A DNA stretch of 64,000 nt from an uncultured bacterium (lineage in GTDB: Bacteria > Cyanobacteriota > Vampirovibrionia > Gastranaerophilales > Gastranaerophilaceae), in contig CASDRS010000003.1 in NCBI GenBank assembly GCA_949283255.1, forward strand, positions 62,001 through 126,000, read 5' to 3'. The notes under the pieces are model-generated. The model was not told the origin of the DNA. It worked only from the letters and a program-made list of their open reading frames with translations, and did no database searches. The first letter of the stretch is position 1. Each line of letters opens with the position of its first letter. The position numbers and the translations under genes are program-made. Below, in pieces: positions 1 to 9,048 of the stretch.

Positions 1-2
1 GA

Positions 3-92
3 CTTGCAAAACTCGGAATAAAGTCCAAAATTTTTAGAAAAGATGCAAAAAAGTTAAATCTTGATTCTGATATCGAATATTATTTTAAGTAA
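3..92 (+). CDS. C-terminal end of a truncated gene, unknown
   Basis: An open frame enters from the left edge and runs 29 codons to a TAA. The visible tail is basic (many Lys) and ends in IEYYFK. It is too short to assign to a family. The start and most of the protein lie outside the window. Confidence 0.5.
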   Translation, partial: LAKLGIKSKIFRKDAKKLNLDSDIEYYFK

Positions 93-135
93 TTTGTATG
101 ATAAAAAATTTTCATTTTAAAAGTAAGATGTACTT

Positions 136-459
136 ATGTATGATTATGATTTAGAAAATGAAGACAAGGAACTCAAAAAAGTAGGGTTGGAATTAATGTT
201 TATGACCCCCGAAAAATGCAACAGCGAAAAAGGAGTAACTGCTGTAGAGCTTGCAAAACTTGTCGGATTACCATTGGAGGTTGTGAAGAAAAAACTCAAT
301 ATTTTGAAAGAAGCAGGATTGGTAAGAGTTATCGGAATAAAACCAAAATATTGGAAATTTGATGATTATAATTTTCAAAGAATTGATGAAGATGATGACG
401 TTTACAGGCTATTGTGCAATTTTGATGATGTTGATTTTGACAGATTTTTCCAGTATTAA
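136..459 (+). CDS. small winged-helix DNA-binding protein
   Basis: 107-residue acidic protein. Residues about 33-70 form a helix-turn-helix (TAVELAKLVGLPLEVVKKKL) followed by LKEAGLVRVIG and a beta-wing-like segment, as in ArsR/MarR-type winged helices. The C-terminus is very rich in Asp (DEDDDVYRLL, DDVDFDRFF), which is odd for a DNA-binding protein and could be an interaction tail. No strong Shine-Dalgarno precedes the ATG. It stands alone between a truncated gene and prs. Its targets are unknown. The fold call is inference from pattern; a real protein is likely. Confidence 0.65.
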   Translation: MYDYDLENEDKELKKVGLELMFMTPEKCNSEKGVTAVELAKLVGLPLEVVKKKLNILKEAGLVRVIGIKPKYWKFDDYNFQRIDEDDDVYRLLCNFDDVDFDRFFQY

Positions 460-534
460 CAAATCTTTATATAGGCGCAAAAAATTTTCTTGCTGCATTT
501 AATATTTATATATGTAATATTACTTAAAATAAAA

Positions 535-563
535 TTGAGTTTTGAAATAGATGGGTTTATAAT
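535..563 (+). promoter_or_regulatory. promoter of prs
   Basis: TTGAGT (535-540), a 17-nt spacer, then TATAAT (558-563), ahead of prs with a leader of about 30 nt that contains an AGAAAGGA ribosome site. Confidence 0.6.
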
Positions 564-600
564 ACATCATGCATTTTGAGAATAGAAAGGATAATGGAAA

Positions 601-1614
601 ATGGTTCTAGAAAGTGCTTTACCACAACTGGAAAAAGCAATCAACCCGACACACGATATTAAACTTTTTGCGGGTCGTTCAAATCCTAAATTAGCACAAG
701 AAATTGCTGATTGTCTTGGAACATCAATAGGTCCTATGGTTGTTAAGAATTTTGCAGATGGCGAAATTTATGTTCAAGTAAAAGAAAGTGTAAGAGGTGA
801 TGATGTATTTATCATCCAGCCTCTATGTAATCCTGTTAATGAGAATTTGGTAGAACTATTGATTATCATAGATGCATTCAAACGTGCGAGTGCAAAATCT
901 ATCACAGCCGTAATTCCATATTACGGATATGCAAGACAGGACAGAAAAACTTCAGGTCGTGAAGCAATTACCGCAAAATTGGTAGCGGATTTGCTAACAA
1001 CAGCCGGTGCAAACAGAGTGCTTGCAATGGATTTGCACACAGGTCAAATTCAAGGATTTTTCAACATTTTGGTAGATCACATTTTTGCAACTACAATCCT
1101 TGTAAATTATATCAAGAGTTTGAACATCAACCCTGATGATATGGTAGCAGTAAGCCCTGATACAGGTGGTGTACAGAGAACAAGACACTTCGCTAAACAT
1201 ATCGGATGTTCTCTTGCTATCATCGACAAGCGCCGTGATAAGCATAATGAAGCTATTGCAAGCCATGTTATCGGTGATGTTAAGGGTAAAGTTTGTGTAA
1301 TGTTTGATGATATTATCGACACTGCAGGAACTATTTGTGAAGCTTCAAAACTCTTAATGAGAGAAGGAGCTAAAGAAGTTTACGTTTGTGCAGTGCATCC
1401 GGTATTTTCCGGCCCTGCGGTTGAAAGATTATCAAACGCTCCTATCAAAGAATGTATTGTTACTAACACAATACCTCTTGATATGGACAAAATGCCTTCT
1501 AATATCAAACAACTATCAGTTGCACCATTATTAGGACAGGCAATATCAAGAATACATGACGATGAATCCGTAAGTTCTTTATTCGGATTTGAAAAAGAAA
1601 TGCAAGTTTCTTAA
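601..1614 (+). CDS. prs: ribose-phosphate pyrophosphokinase (PRPP synthetase)
   Basis: Makes 5-phosphoribosyl 1-pyrophosphate from ribose 5-phosphate and ATP for nucleotide, His and Trp synthesis in the cytoplasm. Class I hallmarks are visible: NFADGEIYVQV near residue 50, DLHTGQIQGFF at 144-154, the flexible catalytic loop DKRRDKHN at about 209-216, and the PRPP-binding FDDIIDTAGT at about 235-244. At 337 residues it is slightly longer than the usual ~315, with a roughly 15-residue N-terminal extension. AGAAAGGA just upstream of the ATG supports the start. It appears monocistronic, with its own promoter and a terminator. Confidence 0.97.
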   Translation: MVLESALPQLEKAINPTHDIKLFAGRSNPKLAQEIADCLGTSIGPMVVKNFADGEIYVQVKESVRGDDVFIIQPLCNPVNENLVELLIIIDAFKRASAKSITAVIPYYGYARQDRKTSGREAITAKLVADLLTTAGANRVLAMDLHTGQIQGFFNILVDHIFATTILVNYIKSLNINPDDMVAVSPDTGGVQRTRHFAKHIGCSLAIIDKRRDKHNEAIASHVIGDVKGKVCVMFDDIIDTAGTICEASKLLMREGAKEVYVCAVHPVFSGPAVERLSNAPIKECIVTNTIPLDMDKMPSNIKQLSVAPLLGQAISRIHDDESVSSLFGFEKEMQVS

Positions 1615-1642
1615 AATAATAACTGGGAAGTAGAAAAAGATT

Positions 1643-1677
1643 AAAGCCGGTTAAGTATTTAACCGGCTTTTTATTTT
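1643..1677 (+). terminator. bidirectional intrinsic terminator between prs and the opposing gene
   Basis: Perfect 12-bp stem AAAGCCGGTTAA / TTAACCGGCTTT with a 4-nt loop and T-rich DNA on both sides. It serves prs and the convergent gene at 1685. Confidence 0.9.
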
Positions 1678-1684
1678 CATAAAA

Positions 1685-2350
1685 CTATTTACTCATTGAT
1701 TTACTTATCTGAGCTCGGATTTTATTTGCTTTGTATAAATATTCAGTCAACCGTTCATAGTTTTGGGCTGTTTCTCCGTATGGAGTTTTCATTTTAATAA
1801 GCTCATCCACATTTTTGTTTATCGTCGCAAGAGTATCCAATGAATCGCCCAATGCAACAATAGACTTAAATCTCTTTGAAACACGTGCTAAAATATGCCG
1901 TTTAATAAATTTTTTAATAGCATTAATTACAGGCATTTTACGCTTGTTTGCACTTGCCGCAATATTATTAATCCCATCCGAAAGCTTTGAGGGAAGATCT
2001 TTCGAAGAATACTCTTTATATAAATCTCTTAACTCACCCTCTACTCTTTGTTTTTTAATACGTAAACTAAACAAATCCTGTTGATTCCCAACTTGATCAG
2101 CTATTCTGATTTTTTCATTTAAGTCTTTCAAAACTTTTTCTTTATCTTCTATCCTATACTCAAGCTTTAAGGACTCATCCTCTACATTCATATAAGCCCT
2201 TTCTTCAAGAATATTGGAATCAAAATCATTCAATCTGTGAGGATTTGTAACCAAATTAGAGAAAGAAAAACTCTGAGGCGTAATAAACCAATTGGTTTCT
2301 GCGCCTTTCAATGTAGAAAAAATATTCTTTTTAGGTTCTTTCTCAGCCAT
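1685..2350 (-). CDS. coiled-coil protein of unknown function
   Basis: 221 residues, charged, no signal peptide or membrane span. Residues about 50-115 are predicted by eye as a long coiled coil (heptad-like ESLKLEYRIEDKEKVLKDL and following). The C-terminal half is basic and helical, with a KKFIKRHILARVSKRF segment. I do not recognise the family. It is transcribed leftward, divergent from pfp, and ends at a shared terminator with prs. Length, codon pattern and clean flanks suggest a real, lineage-restricted gene. A cytoplasmic structural or membrane-peripheral role is only a guess. Confidence 0.7.
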   Translation of the reverse strand: MAEKEPKKNIFSTLKGAETNWFITPQSFSFSNLVTNPHRLNDFDSNILEERAYMNVEDESLKLEYRIEDKEKVLKDLNEKIRIADQVGNQQDLFSLRIKKQRVEGELRDLYKEYSSKDLPSKLSDGINNIAASANKRKMPVINAIKKFIKRHILARVSKRFKSIVALGDSLDTLATINKNVDELIKMKTPYGETAQNYERLTEYLYKANKIRAQISKSMSK

Positions 2351-2405
2351 ACGTTAATTTTAAAATACAAAAAAACTTTTTTTGACCTCCAAAAAGGTGA
2401 AAATG

Positions 2406-2436
2406 TTACAATTATTTGTATTGTTTATGCTAAAAT
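2406..2436 (+). promoter_or_regulatory. extended -10 promoter of pfp
   Basis: TATGCTAAAAT with the -10 hexamer TAAAAT at 2431-2436. A weak -35-like TTACAA lies at 2406-2411 with a long 19-nt spacer, so recognition probably rests on the TG element. Confidence 0.5.
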
Positions 2437-2477
2437 ATTAGTTGTAAAAGGTACAATTTAAGAAAAGGAAGAAAAAA

Positions 2478-4160
2478 ATGAGAAAACTTTCACCGTTACA
2501 AGAAGAAAGATTGAAGTACCAACCAAAACTTCCTTCCAGCCTTTCTAAGGGTATTAACTCATTAGAAATGATTGAAGGGGAAGCTACTCAATCTGTTAGA
2601 GATCAGGAACAAATTAAGGATTTATTTAAAAACACTTACGGCAAACCTGTCGTAACATTCAAAAATTCAGGTTCAACTACAACATCTTCTCAAAGAAATG
2701 TTGGTGTAATCCTTTCAGGCGGACAAGCTCCTGGCGGACACAACGTTATTGCAGGGTTGTATGATGCTTTGAAACAAGCAAATTCTTCAAATAAATTATA
2801 TGGATTTTTAGGCGGCCCATCAGGTATTATTGATGGAAAATACATCGAATTCACTGATGAATTTATGGATCAATACAGAAACACAGGTGGTTTTGATATC
2901 ATCGGTTCTGGTAGAACTAAATTGGAAACTGAAGAACAATTCCAAAAATCACTTGCTGTATGCAGAAAATTAAATATTTCTGCCGTAGTAATTATCGGTG
3001 GAGATGATTCTAATACAAACGCAGCTTTGTTAGCAGAATGGTTTGTTAAAAATAATACAGGTATTCAAGTTATCGGATGTCCTAAAACTATCGATGGCGA
3101 CTTGAAAAATGATCAAATCGAAATTTCATTCGGTTTCGATACAGCAACAAAAACTTATGCTGAATTAATCGGTAACATTGAACGTGATGCAAATTCTGCT
3201 AAGAAATATTGGCACTTTGTCAAAATAATGGGAAGAAGTGCTTCTCACGTAGCTTTAGAATCAGCTTTGCAAACTCAACCAAACATTACTTTGATTTCTG
3301 AAGAAGTTGAAGCTAAGAAAATGTCTCTTGAAAGCATCGTAAACTATATGACAGATATCATTGTAAAACGTGCTGATATGGGTAAAAACTTCGGTATCGC
3401 AATTATTCCTGAAGGATTAATTGAATTTATACCTGAAATGAAGTCAATGATTTCAAACTTAAACGACATTATGGCATCTTTGGAAACAGATCCTGATTTC
3501 CTTAACGCTACAACAATTCGTGATAAATTTGATATTGTTGAAAACAGACTTGATAAAGATAATGCAAAAGTATACAATTCACTTCCTGCAATTATCAAAG
3601 GTCAATTGTTAGCAGACAGAGACCCTCACGGTAACGTTCAAGTTTCTAAGATTGAAACTGAAAAATTGTTAATCGAAATGATTTCAACAAGATTAAACGA
3701 ACTAAAACAACAGGGTGAATATATTGGTAAATTCTCAGCACAATCACACTTCTTCGGTTATGAAGGTAGATGTGCATTCCCTTCAAACTTTGATGCAGAT
3801 TATTGTTACTCATTAGGTTTCAACGCATTTGCATTAATCAATAACGGTTTGACAGGATATTTATCATCAGTAAGAAATCTTACTCAACCGGCAAGCGAAT
3901 GGATTGCTGGAGGTGTTCCTCTTACAATGATGATGAATATGGAAAAACGCCATGGCGAAATGAAACCTGTTATCCAAAAAGCTCTTGTTAAATTGGATGG
4001 ACCTGTGTTCAAACAATTGGAAGAAAACAGAGAAGATTGGGCTATGAATGACAGATATTTATTCCCTGGAGCAATTCAATACTTTGGTCCTTCAAGCGTT
4101 TGCGATATCACAACTCGCACACTTCAACTTGAAAGAGCTAAAGAATTGGCTTCCGTATAA
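2478..4160 (+). CDS. pfp: pyrophosphate-dependent phosphofructokinase, long form
   Basis: Interconverts fructose 6-phosphate and fructose 1,6-bisphosphate using PPi instead of ATP, so glycolysis here can be reversible at this step. 560 residues fits the long (plant-beta-like) PPi-PFK group. Visible motifs are GGQAPGGHN at about 81-89, GGDDSNTNA at about 174-182 (the Asp pair typical of PPi-users), [11 protein letters not shown] at about 202-212, and [18 protein letters not shown] precedes the ATG. It is monocistronic between an extended -10 promoter and a terminator. Confidence 0.95.
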   Translation: MRKLSPLQEERLKYQPKLPSSLSKGINSLEMIEGEATQSVRDQEQIKDLFKNTYGKPVVTFKNSGSTTTSSQRNVGVILSGGQAPGGHNVIAGLYDALKQANSSNKLYGFLGGPSGIIDGKYIEFTDEFMDQYRNTGGFDIIGSGRTKLETEEQFQKSLAVCRKLNISAVVIIGGDDSNTNAALLAEWFVKNNTGIQVIGCPKTIDGDLKNDQIEISFGFDTATKTYAELIGNIERDANSAKKYWHFVKIMGRSASHVALESALQTQPNITLISEEVEAKKMSLESIVNYMTDIIVKRADMGKNFGIAIIPEGLIEFIPEMKSMISNLNDIMASLETDPDFLNATTIRDKFDIVENRLDKDNAKVYNSLPAIIKGQLLADRDPHGNVQVSKIETEKLLIEMISTRLNELKQQGEYIGKFSAQSHFFGYEGRCAFPSNFDADYCYSLGFNAFALINNGLTGYLSSVRNLTQPASEWIAGGVPLTMMMNMEKRHGEMKPVIQKALVKLDGPVFKQLEENREDWAMNDRYLFPGAIQYFGPSSVCDITTRTLQLERAKELASV

Positions 4161-4185
4161 TAGTAATATTATATTTAACTGTTTT

Positions 4186-4221
4186 AAAAACCGGCTTGTA
4201 TATTCATACAAGGCGGTTTTT
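4186..4221 (+). terminator. terminator of pfp
   Basis: Hairpin of about 15 bp with one mismatch (AAAACCGGCTTGTAT / ATACAAGGCGGTTTT) ending in a T run. Confidence 0.75.
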
Positions 4222-4251
4222 GATATTTACTAAATAAATTACAAATCCCAA

Positions 4252-4284
4252 GCCAAAAATAAAGCCGGTAGTGTTGTTACCGGC
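4252..4284 (-). terminator. terminator of the leftward tolC-like gene
   Basis: Read on the minus strand, GCCGGTA-ACAACAC-TACCGGC is followed by TTTATTTTT, about 70 nt past the tolC-like stop codon. Confidence 0.8.
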
Positions 4285-4350
4285 ATGCTTTACTTTTAAT
4301 AAGTAAAGAGGTGATGATTATTTATGTATAAGTGTTCTTTTAATTTATAT

Positions 4351-5751
4351 TTATAACTTGCTGCCAACAGCTTTGTACAAGCCGATATAATCAACCATAC
4401 ATTCAATATTCTGTTGTGCTACAAGCTTGTCAATCGACAATAAGTTTTCTTTAACCTGAATTAAATCCAATTTTGAGATAGTTCCTTGATTAAAACGTTT
4501 TTCGTTATATCCAAAATCTTCTCTTTCAAGTTTTGCTTGCTTTTCAGTCTCTGTCATCTTTTGCTTGTCCATCTTAACAGCAACCAAGGCGTCATTAATT
4601 TCTTGAATAGCCGTTAAATTGGTTTTGTAATAGTCTTGCAAAATTCTTTCATAAGTAGCTTTTTTCAATTTTAAATTTGCAATACGTCTTCCACCAGTGA
4701 ATAAAGGAAGCATTGCACCTGCAGCAAGAGTCCCTAACATACTACCCGTAGACCAAGCACTGCCAAATTCAGTAGAGTTGAATAAAGCTATACCTGTCAA
4801 ATTAATTGACGGTAAAAATTCTTTTTTAGCAACCCTTACATCAATACCTGCCTTTTCTACCATTTTTTCTGCTTTTAAATAATCAGGTCTTTGATCAATT
4901 ATTTCTGATGAAATCTCTTTTGGTATAGTACCTGTAAAACTAATTTCCTCATAAGGTGTAAATTTGAATTCATCGATATTATCAGGGCTTTCACCAATTA
5001 AAACTGCAAATGAGTGCAACAACTGTTTATGCTGCTTCTGCAATTCTATCAAATCTGTCTGACCTGCAACTAAAGCTTTGTTAGCCTTCACTGTATCAGC
5101 AGTAGAAACAAGGCCCTCTTTGTTACTTGCTAGCATCAAATTATATATTTCTTGTCTTAAATCAACTATCTGCTTTTGCAAGTCAATAATTTTATTTAAA
5201 CGAACAATGTTTAAGTATGTAGTACCGACGGCACCTGCAACCGCAATATATGCAGCACGCTCATCAAACTGTGAAGCTTCATACAATTTCTTAACAGCTT
5301 TTGTTTTATCTCTGTTTTTCAAAAATATATCAGCCTCATAATTTACATAAGCAGGAGTTGCAAAACCCCAATCCCAACCTTCATTAGGGAATTTAGTATA
5401 ATACGGTGCAAATCCTACTCCGATTTGTGGTAATTCATTGGCAAATTGAGCTTTGGTATTTTGGTAATACTCTTCAACTGCTATTGTTGCCATTTTTAAA
5501 TCATAATTATTTTTAATCGCTTTATTTATATAATTACTTAAGTTGGAATCATTAAAATTATCCCACCATGCCATATTTACATAAGCATATTTGTAATCAT
5601 CAGATTTTTTTGTATTTTTACTTTTTTTAACAGTACTTTTTAATTGTTGGGGTTGTTTTGTCGTTTGAGTTTTATTCTCTGAGGCAAAAACCGGTAAAAA
5701 GTTCATGCTAATTATACTTGCCAATAAAGCTACTGATATAACCTTCTTCAC
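4351..5751 (-). CDS. TolC/NodT-type outer-membrane efflux channel
   Basis: Outer-membrane trimeric channel that exports substrates handed over by an inner-membrane pump and adaptor. A signal peptide (KKVISVALLASIISMNFLPVFA) precedes a Lys/Thr-rich linker and the duplicated outer-membrane-factor domain with typical AINNAL-like helices. I chose GTG at 5751: AAGGA lies about 9 nt upstream and the product begins MKKVIS. An in-frame ATG at 5829 would add 26 unlikely residues and overlap the operator and promoter region. The mature N-terminus has no lipobox Cys. It diverges from marR-emrA-emrB-emrB and should be their channel. Confidence 0.92.
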   Translation of the reverse strand: MKKVISVALLASIISMNFLPVFASENKTQTTKQPQQLKSTVKKSKNTKKSDDYKYAYVNMAWWDNFNDSNLSNYINKAIKNNYDLKMATIAVEEYYQNTKAQFANELPQIGVGFAPYYTKFPNEGWDWGFATPAYVNYEADIFLKNRDKTKAVKKLYEASQFDERAAYIAVAGAVGTTYLNIVRLNKIIDLQKQIVDLRQEIYNLMLASNKEGLVSTADTVKANKALVAGQTDLIELQKQHKQLLHSFAVLIGESPDNIDEFKFTPYEEISFTGTIPKEISSEIIDQRPDYLKAEKMVEKAGIDVRVAKKEFLPSINLTGIALFNSTEFGSAWSTGSMLGTLAAGAMLPLFTGGRRIANLKLKKATYERILQDYYKTNLTAIQEINDALVAVKMDKQKMTETEKQAKLEREDFGYNEKRFNQGTISKLDLIQVKENLLSIDKLVAQQNIECMVDYIGLYKAVGSKL

Positions 5752-5812
5752 GTTTTTAATTTCCTTATAATTATCTTCTTGCATTTTTAATAATAGTATG
5801 TTAGCATAATAT

Positions 5813-5844
5813 TGTTGTAAATGCAACACATTTTTTTTACAACA
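5813..5844. promoter_or_regulatory. probable MarR operator in the tolC/marR intergenic region
   Basis: TGTTGTAAA (5813-5821) and its exact inverse TTTACAACA (5836-5844) flank a third half-site, CAACA (5824-5828), so a second TGTTG-N6-CAACA palindrome overlaps. It covers the likely -35 (TTGCAT) of the leftward gene. The assignment to this MarR is inference from position. Confidence 0.5.
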
Positions 5845-5887
5845 TATAGAAAATAATAATTCACATAATAATTATAACAGGAAAAAC

Positions 5888-6355
5888 ATGACAGATTGCA
5901 AAATTTTACATTATACAGATTCAATACATTATGAGTTAGAACAAACAGCAAGATTAATGCGAATATTAACATTACAATTGTTTACAAAACTTGGAATTAC
6001 GATATCATTGGATGAATATTGCGCATTGGATACAATTTCAATCAACAGACAAATATGTCAAAGAGACTTAGCTAAATTGATTTTAAAAGACAGAGCAAAT
6101 ACGACAAGAATTTTAAATGAATTAGAAAAGAAAGAATATATAACAAGAATTATCGATACAAAAAATAACAGGTTAGTAAAAAAACTTGAAATAACTCAAA
6201 AAGGAATAGATGAATTAAACTCAATAAGCATAAAAATAAAAAGTTACATAGATAATGTAACAAAAAAAATAGCTCCGGAGGAAGTTGAAAAAGTACAAAT
6301 GATACTGAAACATTTCAGACTCGATCTGGAGAAGGTAGTAGAAATGAATATATAA
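5888..6355 (+). CDS. MarR-family transcriptional regulator
   Basis: 155 residues. The winged-helix core runs from about residue 40 to 110: ICQRDLAKLILKDRANTTRI is the recognition region, followed by LEKKEYITRI and the wing DTKNNRLVKKLEIT with the usual TxxG (TQKG). Such proteins repress efflux genes until a phenolic or toxic ligand binds. AGGA precedes the ATG. It sits 24 nt upstream of emrA and is divergent from the tolC-like gene, so it probably controls both units through the inverted repeats upstream. Confidence 0.9.
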   Translation: MTDCKILHYTDSIHYELEQTARLMRILTLQLFTKLGITISLDEYCALDTISINRQICQRDLAKLILKDRANTTRILNELEKKEYITRIIDTKNNRLVKKLEITQKGIDELNSISIKIKSYIDNVTKKIAPEEVEKVQMILKHFRLDLEKVVEMNI

Positions 6356-6379
6356 AGCAAAATATAAGCAGAGGGAAAA

Positions 6380-7387
6380 ATGGAAGAACAAAACAACATT
6401 GCAGAAACAAAAACAGAAGAAACAAAAAAAGCTCCTAAAGGAGTAAAAAGAACTATAGGCAGCATAATTCTCGTAATTGTTGGGATATTATTGGCACACT
6501 TTATAATCAATGTGCTTAAATACCAAACAACGGATGATGCTTATGTAGAAACAACAACCGTTTCGGTAGCCCCAAAGGTAAGCGGACAAATTATCAAAGT
6601 TTACATAACAGATAACCAGCCTGTAAAAGAGGGTGATTTGATAGCAGAAATTGACCCAATAGATTACGAAATTAAACTGGATCAAGCTACCGCAAAATAT
6701 GAAAGAATGCTGCTTAACCAAAAAAATGCAAAAGCAAATTTGGCAGCATCAAAAACAAATATTGATGTAGCGAAAAAAGATTTAGACAGATATAAAAACT
6801 TATATGAACAAGGTGCCGTATCAAAACAAACATTAGATGCAGCACAAGCAAAATATGATTCAGCACAAGCGAACTTAACAAATGCAGATCAGGCAATTCT
6901 TTCTGACAGCTCAAACAAAGTTGCGGATGCGGATTTGAAAGAATTAAAAGCATTAAAAGATCAAGCCGCAAAAAATCTTGAATATACAAAGATTTATGCT
7001 CCACAATCAGGAACAATCTCAAACAGAAGAGTTGAAAAAGGTATGTATGTCAATGTGGGTTCCCCTCTATGCGTAATCGTACCTAATAATGTATGGGTAG
7101 TAGCAAATTACAAAGAGAACCAATTAACACACATGAAACCTGGACAAGATGTAGATATAAAAATTGATACATACCCTAATAAAATCTTTAAAGGTAAAGT
7201 AGACAGTATACAAAGAAGTTCAGGAGCAAAATCAAGCTTATTCCCTCCTGAAAATGCAGTAGGTTCATTTGTAAAAATCGTACAAAGAATACCTGTAAAG
7301 ATTGTATTTACAGAAAAGATAGATCCTAACGAATACAATATTGTACCTGGGATGTCAGTTGTACCAAAAGTTAGGATAAAACAATAA
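6380..7387 (+). CDS. emrA: EmrA-like membrane-fusion (HlyD-family) adaptor
   Basis: Periplasmic adaptor linking an MFS pump to a TolC channel. A charged N-terminal tail is followed by one transmembrane helix (about residues 25-46), then DDAYVETTTVSVAPKVSG, the classic biotinyl-lipoyl entry. A long alpha-hairpin (about 95-190) contains YEQGAVSKQTLDAAQAKYD, and the second lipoyl half is YAPQSGTISNRRVEKGMYV. AGAGGGAAAA precedes the ATG. It is the only adaptor gene here and must serve both downstream permeases. Confidence 0.93.
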   Translation: MEEQNNIAETKTEETKKAPKGVKRTIGSIILVIVGILLAHFIINVLKYQTTDDAYVETTTVSVAPKVSGQIIKVYITDNQPVKEGDLIAEIDPIDYEIKLDQATAKYERMLLNQKNAKANLAASKTNIDVAKKDLDRYKNLYEQGAVSKQTLDAAQAKYDSAQANLTNADQAILSDSSNKVADADLKELKALKDQAAKNLEYTKIYAPQSGTISNRRVEKGMYVNVGSPLCVIVPNNVWVVANYKENQLTHMKPGQDVDIKIDTYPNKIFKGKVDSIQRSSGAKSSLFPPENAVGSFVKIVQRIPVKIVFTEKIDPNEYNIVPGMSVVPKVRIKQ

Positions 7388-7408
7388 ACAAACAAGAACC
7401 ACCTTCAA

Positions 7409-7445
7409 TATATTCCGAACTTAAAACATTTAAGTTCGGAATATA
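7409..7445 (+). other. 17-bp perfect hairpin between emrA and the first emrB
   Basis: TATATTCCGAACTTAAA-ACA-TTTAAGTTCGGAATATA with no T tract afterwards. It may be an mRNA processing or stability element that sets adaptor:pump ratio, or a regulator site. Confidence 0.6.
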
Positions 7446-7474
7446 TATAAAGTAAGATACATTAGCGGGGATTT

Positions 7475-9046
7475 ATGTCAAACGAAGTAAACAACATTAA
7501 CGAAGAACAAGAATGGAAACCATCGGTTAGTCCTTGGTTTTTGATAGTACCTGTAATGCTTGCAACATTTATGTACGCATTGGATGAAACTGTTGCAAAC
7601 GTAGCATTACCACATATTGCAGGAACATTTTCCGTTTCAAACCAAGAATCAATATGGGTATTAACGAGTTACTTGATGGCAAGCAGCATCGTTATCCCTA
7701 TGATAGATTTTTTCTGCAAATTTATGGGGAGAAAAAATTTCTTTATGCTTGGTGTATTTATATTCACAGTAGCTTCATTTATGTGCGGAGTTGCAAATTC
7801 AATCGGAATGATAGTAGTTGCAAGAGCCCTGCAAGGGTTTGGCGGCGGTTGCCTTATGCCAATGGCACAATCAGTTTGTATGGAAAGTTTTACCGGAGAA
7901 GCCAGAAATAAAGCTATGGCAGTTTTTGGCTTAGTAGTAGTCGTAGCACCAATCCTCGGTCCTGTTATGGGAGGCTGGATTACAGAAAACTGGTCTTGGC
8001 CGTACATATTCTTCATAAACGTACCTGTCGGAATTGTTTGTATAACATTAGCGAAAATGTATTTAGAAGATCCGCCTTACGCAAGAAAACAGAAAAATGT
8101 TCATCTTGATAAATTTGGGTTTTTATGGCTTTGTGTGTGGTTAATCCCACTTCAAATCGTATTTGATAAAGGTAATGATGCCGATTGGTTCAATGCACCT
8201 TGGATTTGTTGGTTATCAGCAGTTGCTGCGATTGGTTGTATCTTATTCTTTATTTCACAAATTAAAGGTAAAAAGCCTATTGTTCAACTAAACGTACTGA
8301 AAGATGTAAACTTTTTATTCGGTACTATTATGCTGATTTTAATAAATGCGGTACTGCTAGCATCTCTGGCTATATTACCACAAATGCTCCAGAACCTAAT
8401 GGGATATGATGCATTTACAAGCGGTGTTGCAATAATGCCAAGAGGACTTGGGGCATTTACATCTCTAGCTTTGTTTGCAGGTATAGGCGGTAGAATAAGT
8501 TACAAAACTTACGGAATAATCGGTCTGACATGTTTAGGACTTGGCGGTTGGATGTTGAGTGACCTTAACCTTCAAATAAGCATGATGAATATTGTTATTC
8601 CGAACTTTGTTTTCGGGGTAGGTTTGGTATTTACAATGATGCCAATTACGACACTTTCATGCATAACGTTAAGAAATGATCAGATGACAAATGCTTCTGG
8701 ACTCCAAAATTTGTTAAAAACAATAGGAGGAGCTATAGGAACATCACTTGTAGCAACAATGATTTCAAGATTTTCACAAGTTCACCAATTTGGACTTGTA
8801 AAAGCTTTGCGTGATACAAATACTTTATTCTTAGAAAGGCTGAATTCATACGCAGGTTCACTGCTACACATGGCAGGAGATAGTATTAATTCAACATATC
8901 TGGCCGGAAAACTACTCTATAATCAATTAATACAACAATCAACACTATGCGCATATATGACAACATTTAAAGTATTTGCAACAGCTTGTTTTATTTTAAT
9001 TCCGTTTATGTTTTTATTAAAAGGTGAACAAAAAACAGAGAGTTAA
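7475..9046 (+). CDS. emrB: EmrB/QacA-type drug exporter (MFS DHA2), copy 1
   Basis: Inner-membrane proton antiporter of the 14-TM DHA2 group. Visible features are the first helix with ALDETVANVALPHIAG (family D1 motif), QxSxxWVLTSYLMASSIVIP, the GRKNFF loop (motif A), RALQGFGGGCLMPM, and PILGPVMGGWITENWSW (motif C). 523 residues is the normal size. Together with EmrA and the divergent TolC-like channel it forms a tripartite exporter. The substrate cannot be read from sequence; hydrophobic toxins or bile components are typical. Confidence 0.93.
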   Translation: MSNEVNNINEEQEWKPSVSPWFLIVPVMLATFMYALDETVANVALPHIAGTFSVSNQESIWVLTSYLMASSIVIPMIDFFCKFMGRKNFFMLGVFIFTVASFMCGVANSIGMIVVARALQGFGGGCLMPMAQSVCMESFTGEARNKAMAVFGLVVVVAPILGPVMGGWITENWSWPYIFFINVPVGIVCITLAKMYLEDPPYARKQKNVHLDKFGFLWLCVWLIPLQIVFDKGNDADWFNAPWICWLSAVAAIGCILFFISQIKGKKPIVQLNVLKDVNFLFGTIMLILINAVLLASLAILPQMLQNLMGYDAFTSGVAIMPRGLGAFTSLALFAGIGGRISYKTYGIIGLTCLGLGGWMLSDLNLQISMMNIVIPNFVFGVGLVFTMMPITTLSCITLRNDQMTNASGLQNLLKTIGGAIGTSLVATMISRFSQVHQFGLVKALRDTNTLFLERLNSYAGSLLHMAGDSINSTYLAGKLLYNQLIQQSTLCAYMTTFKVFATACFILIPFMFLLKGEQKTES

Positions 9047-9048
9047 AA

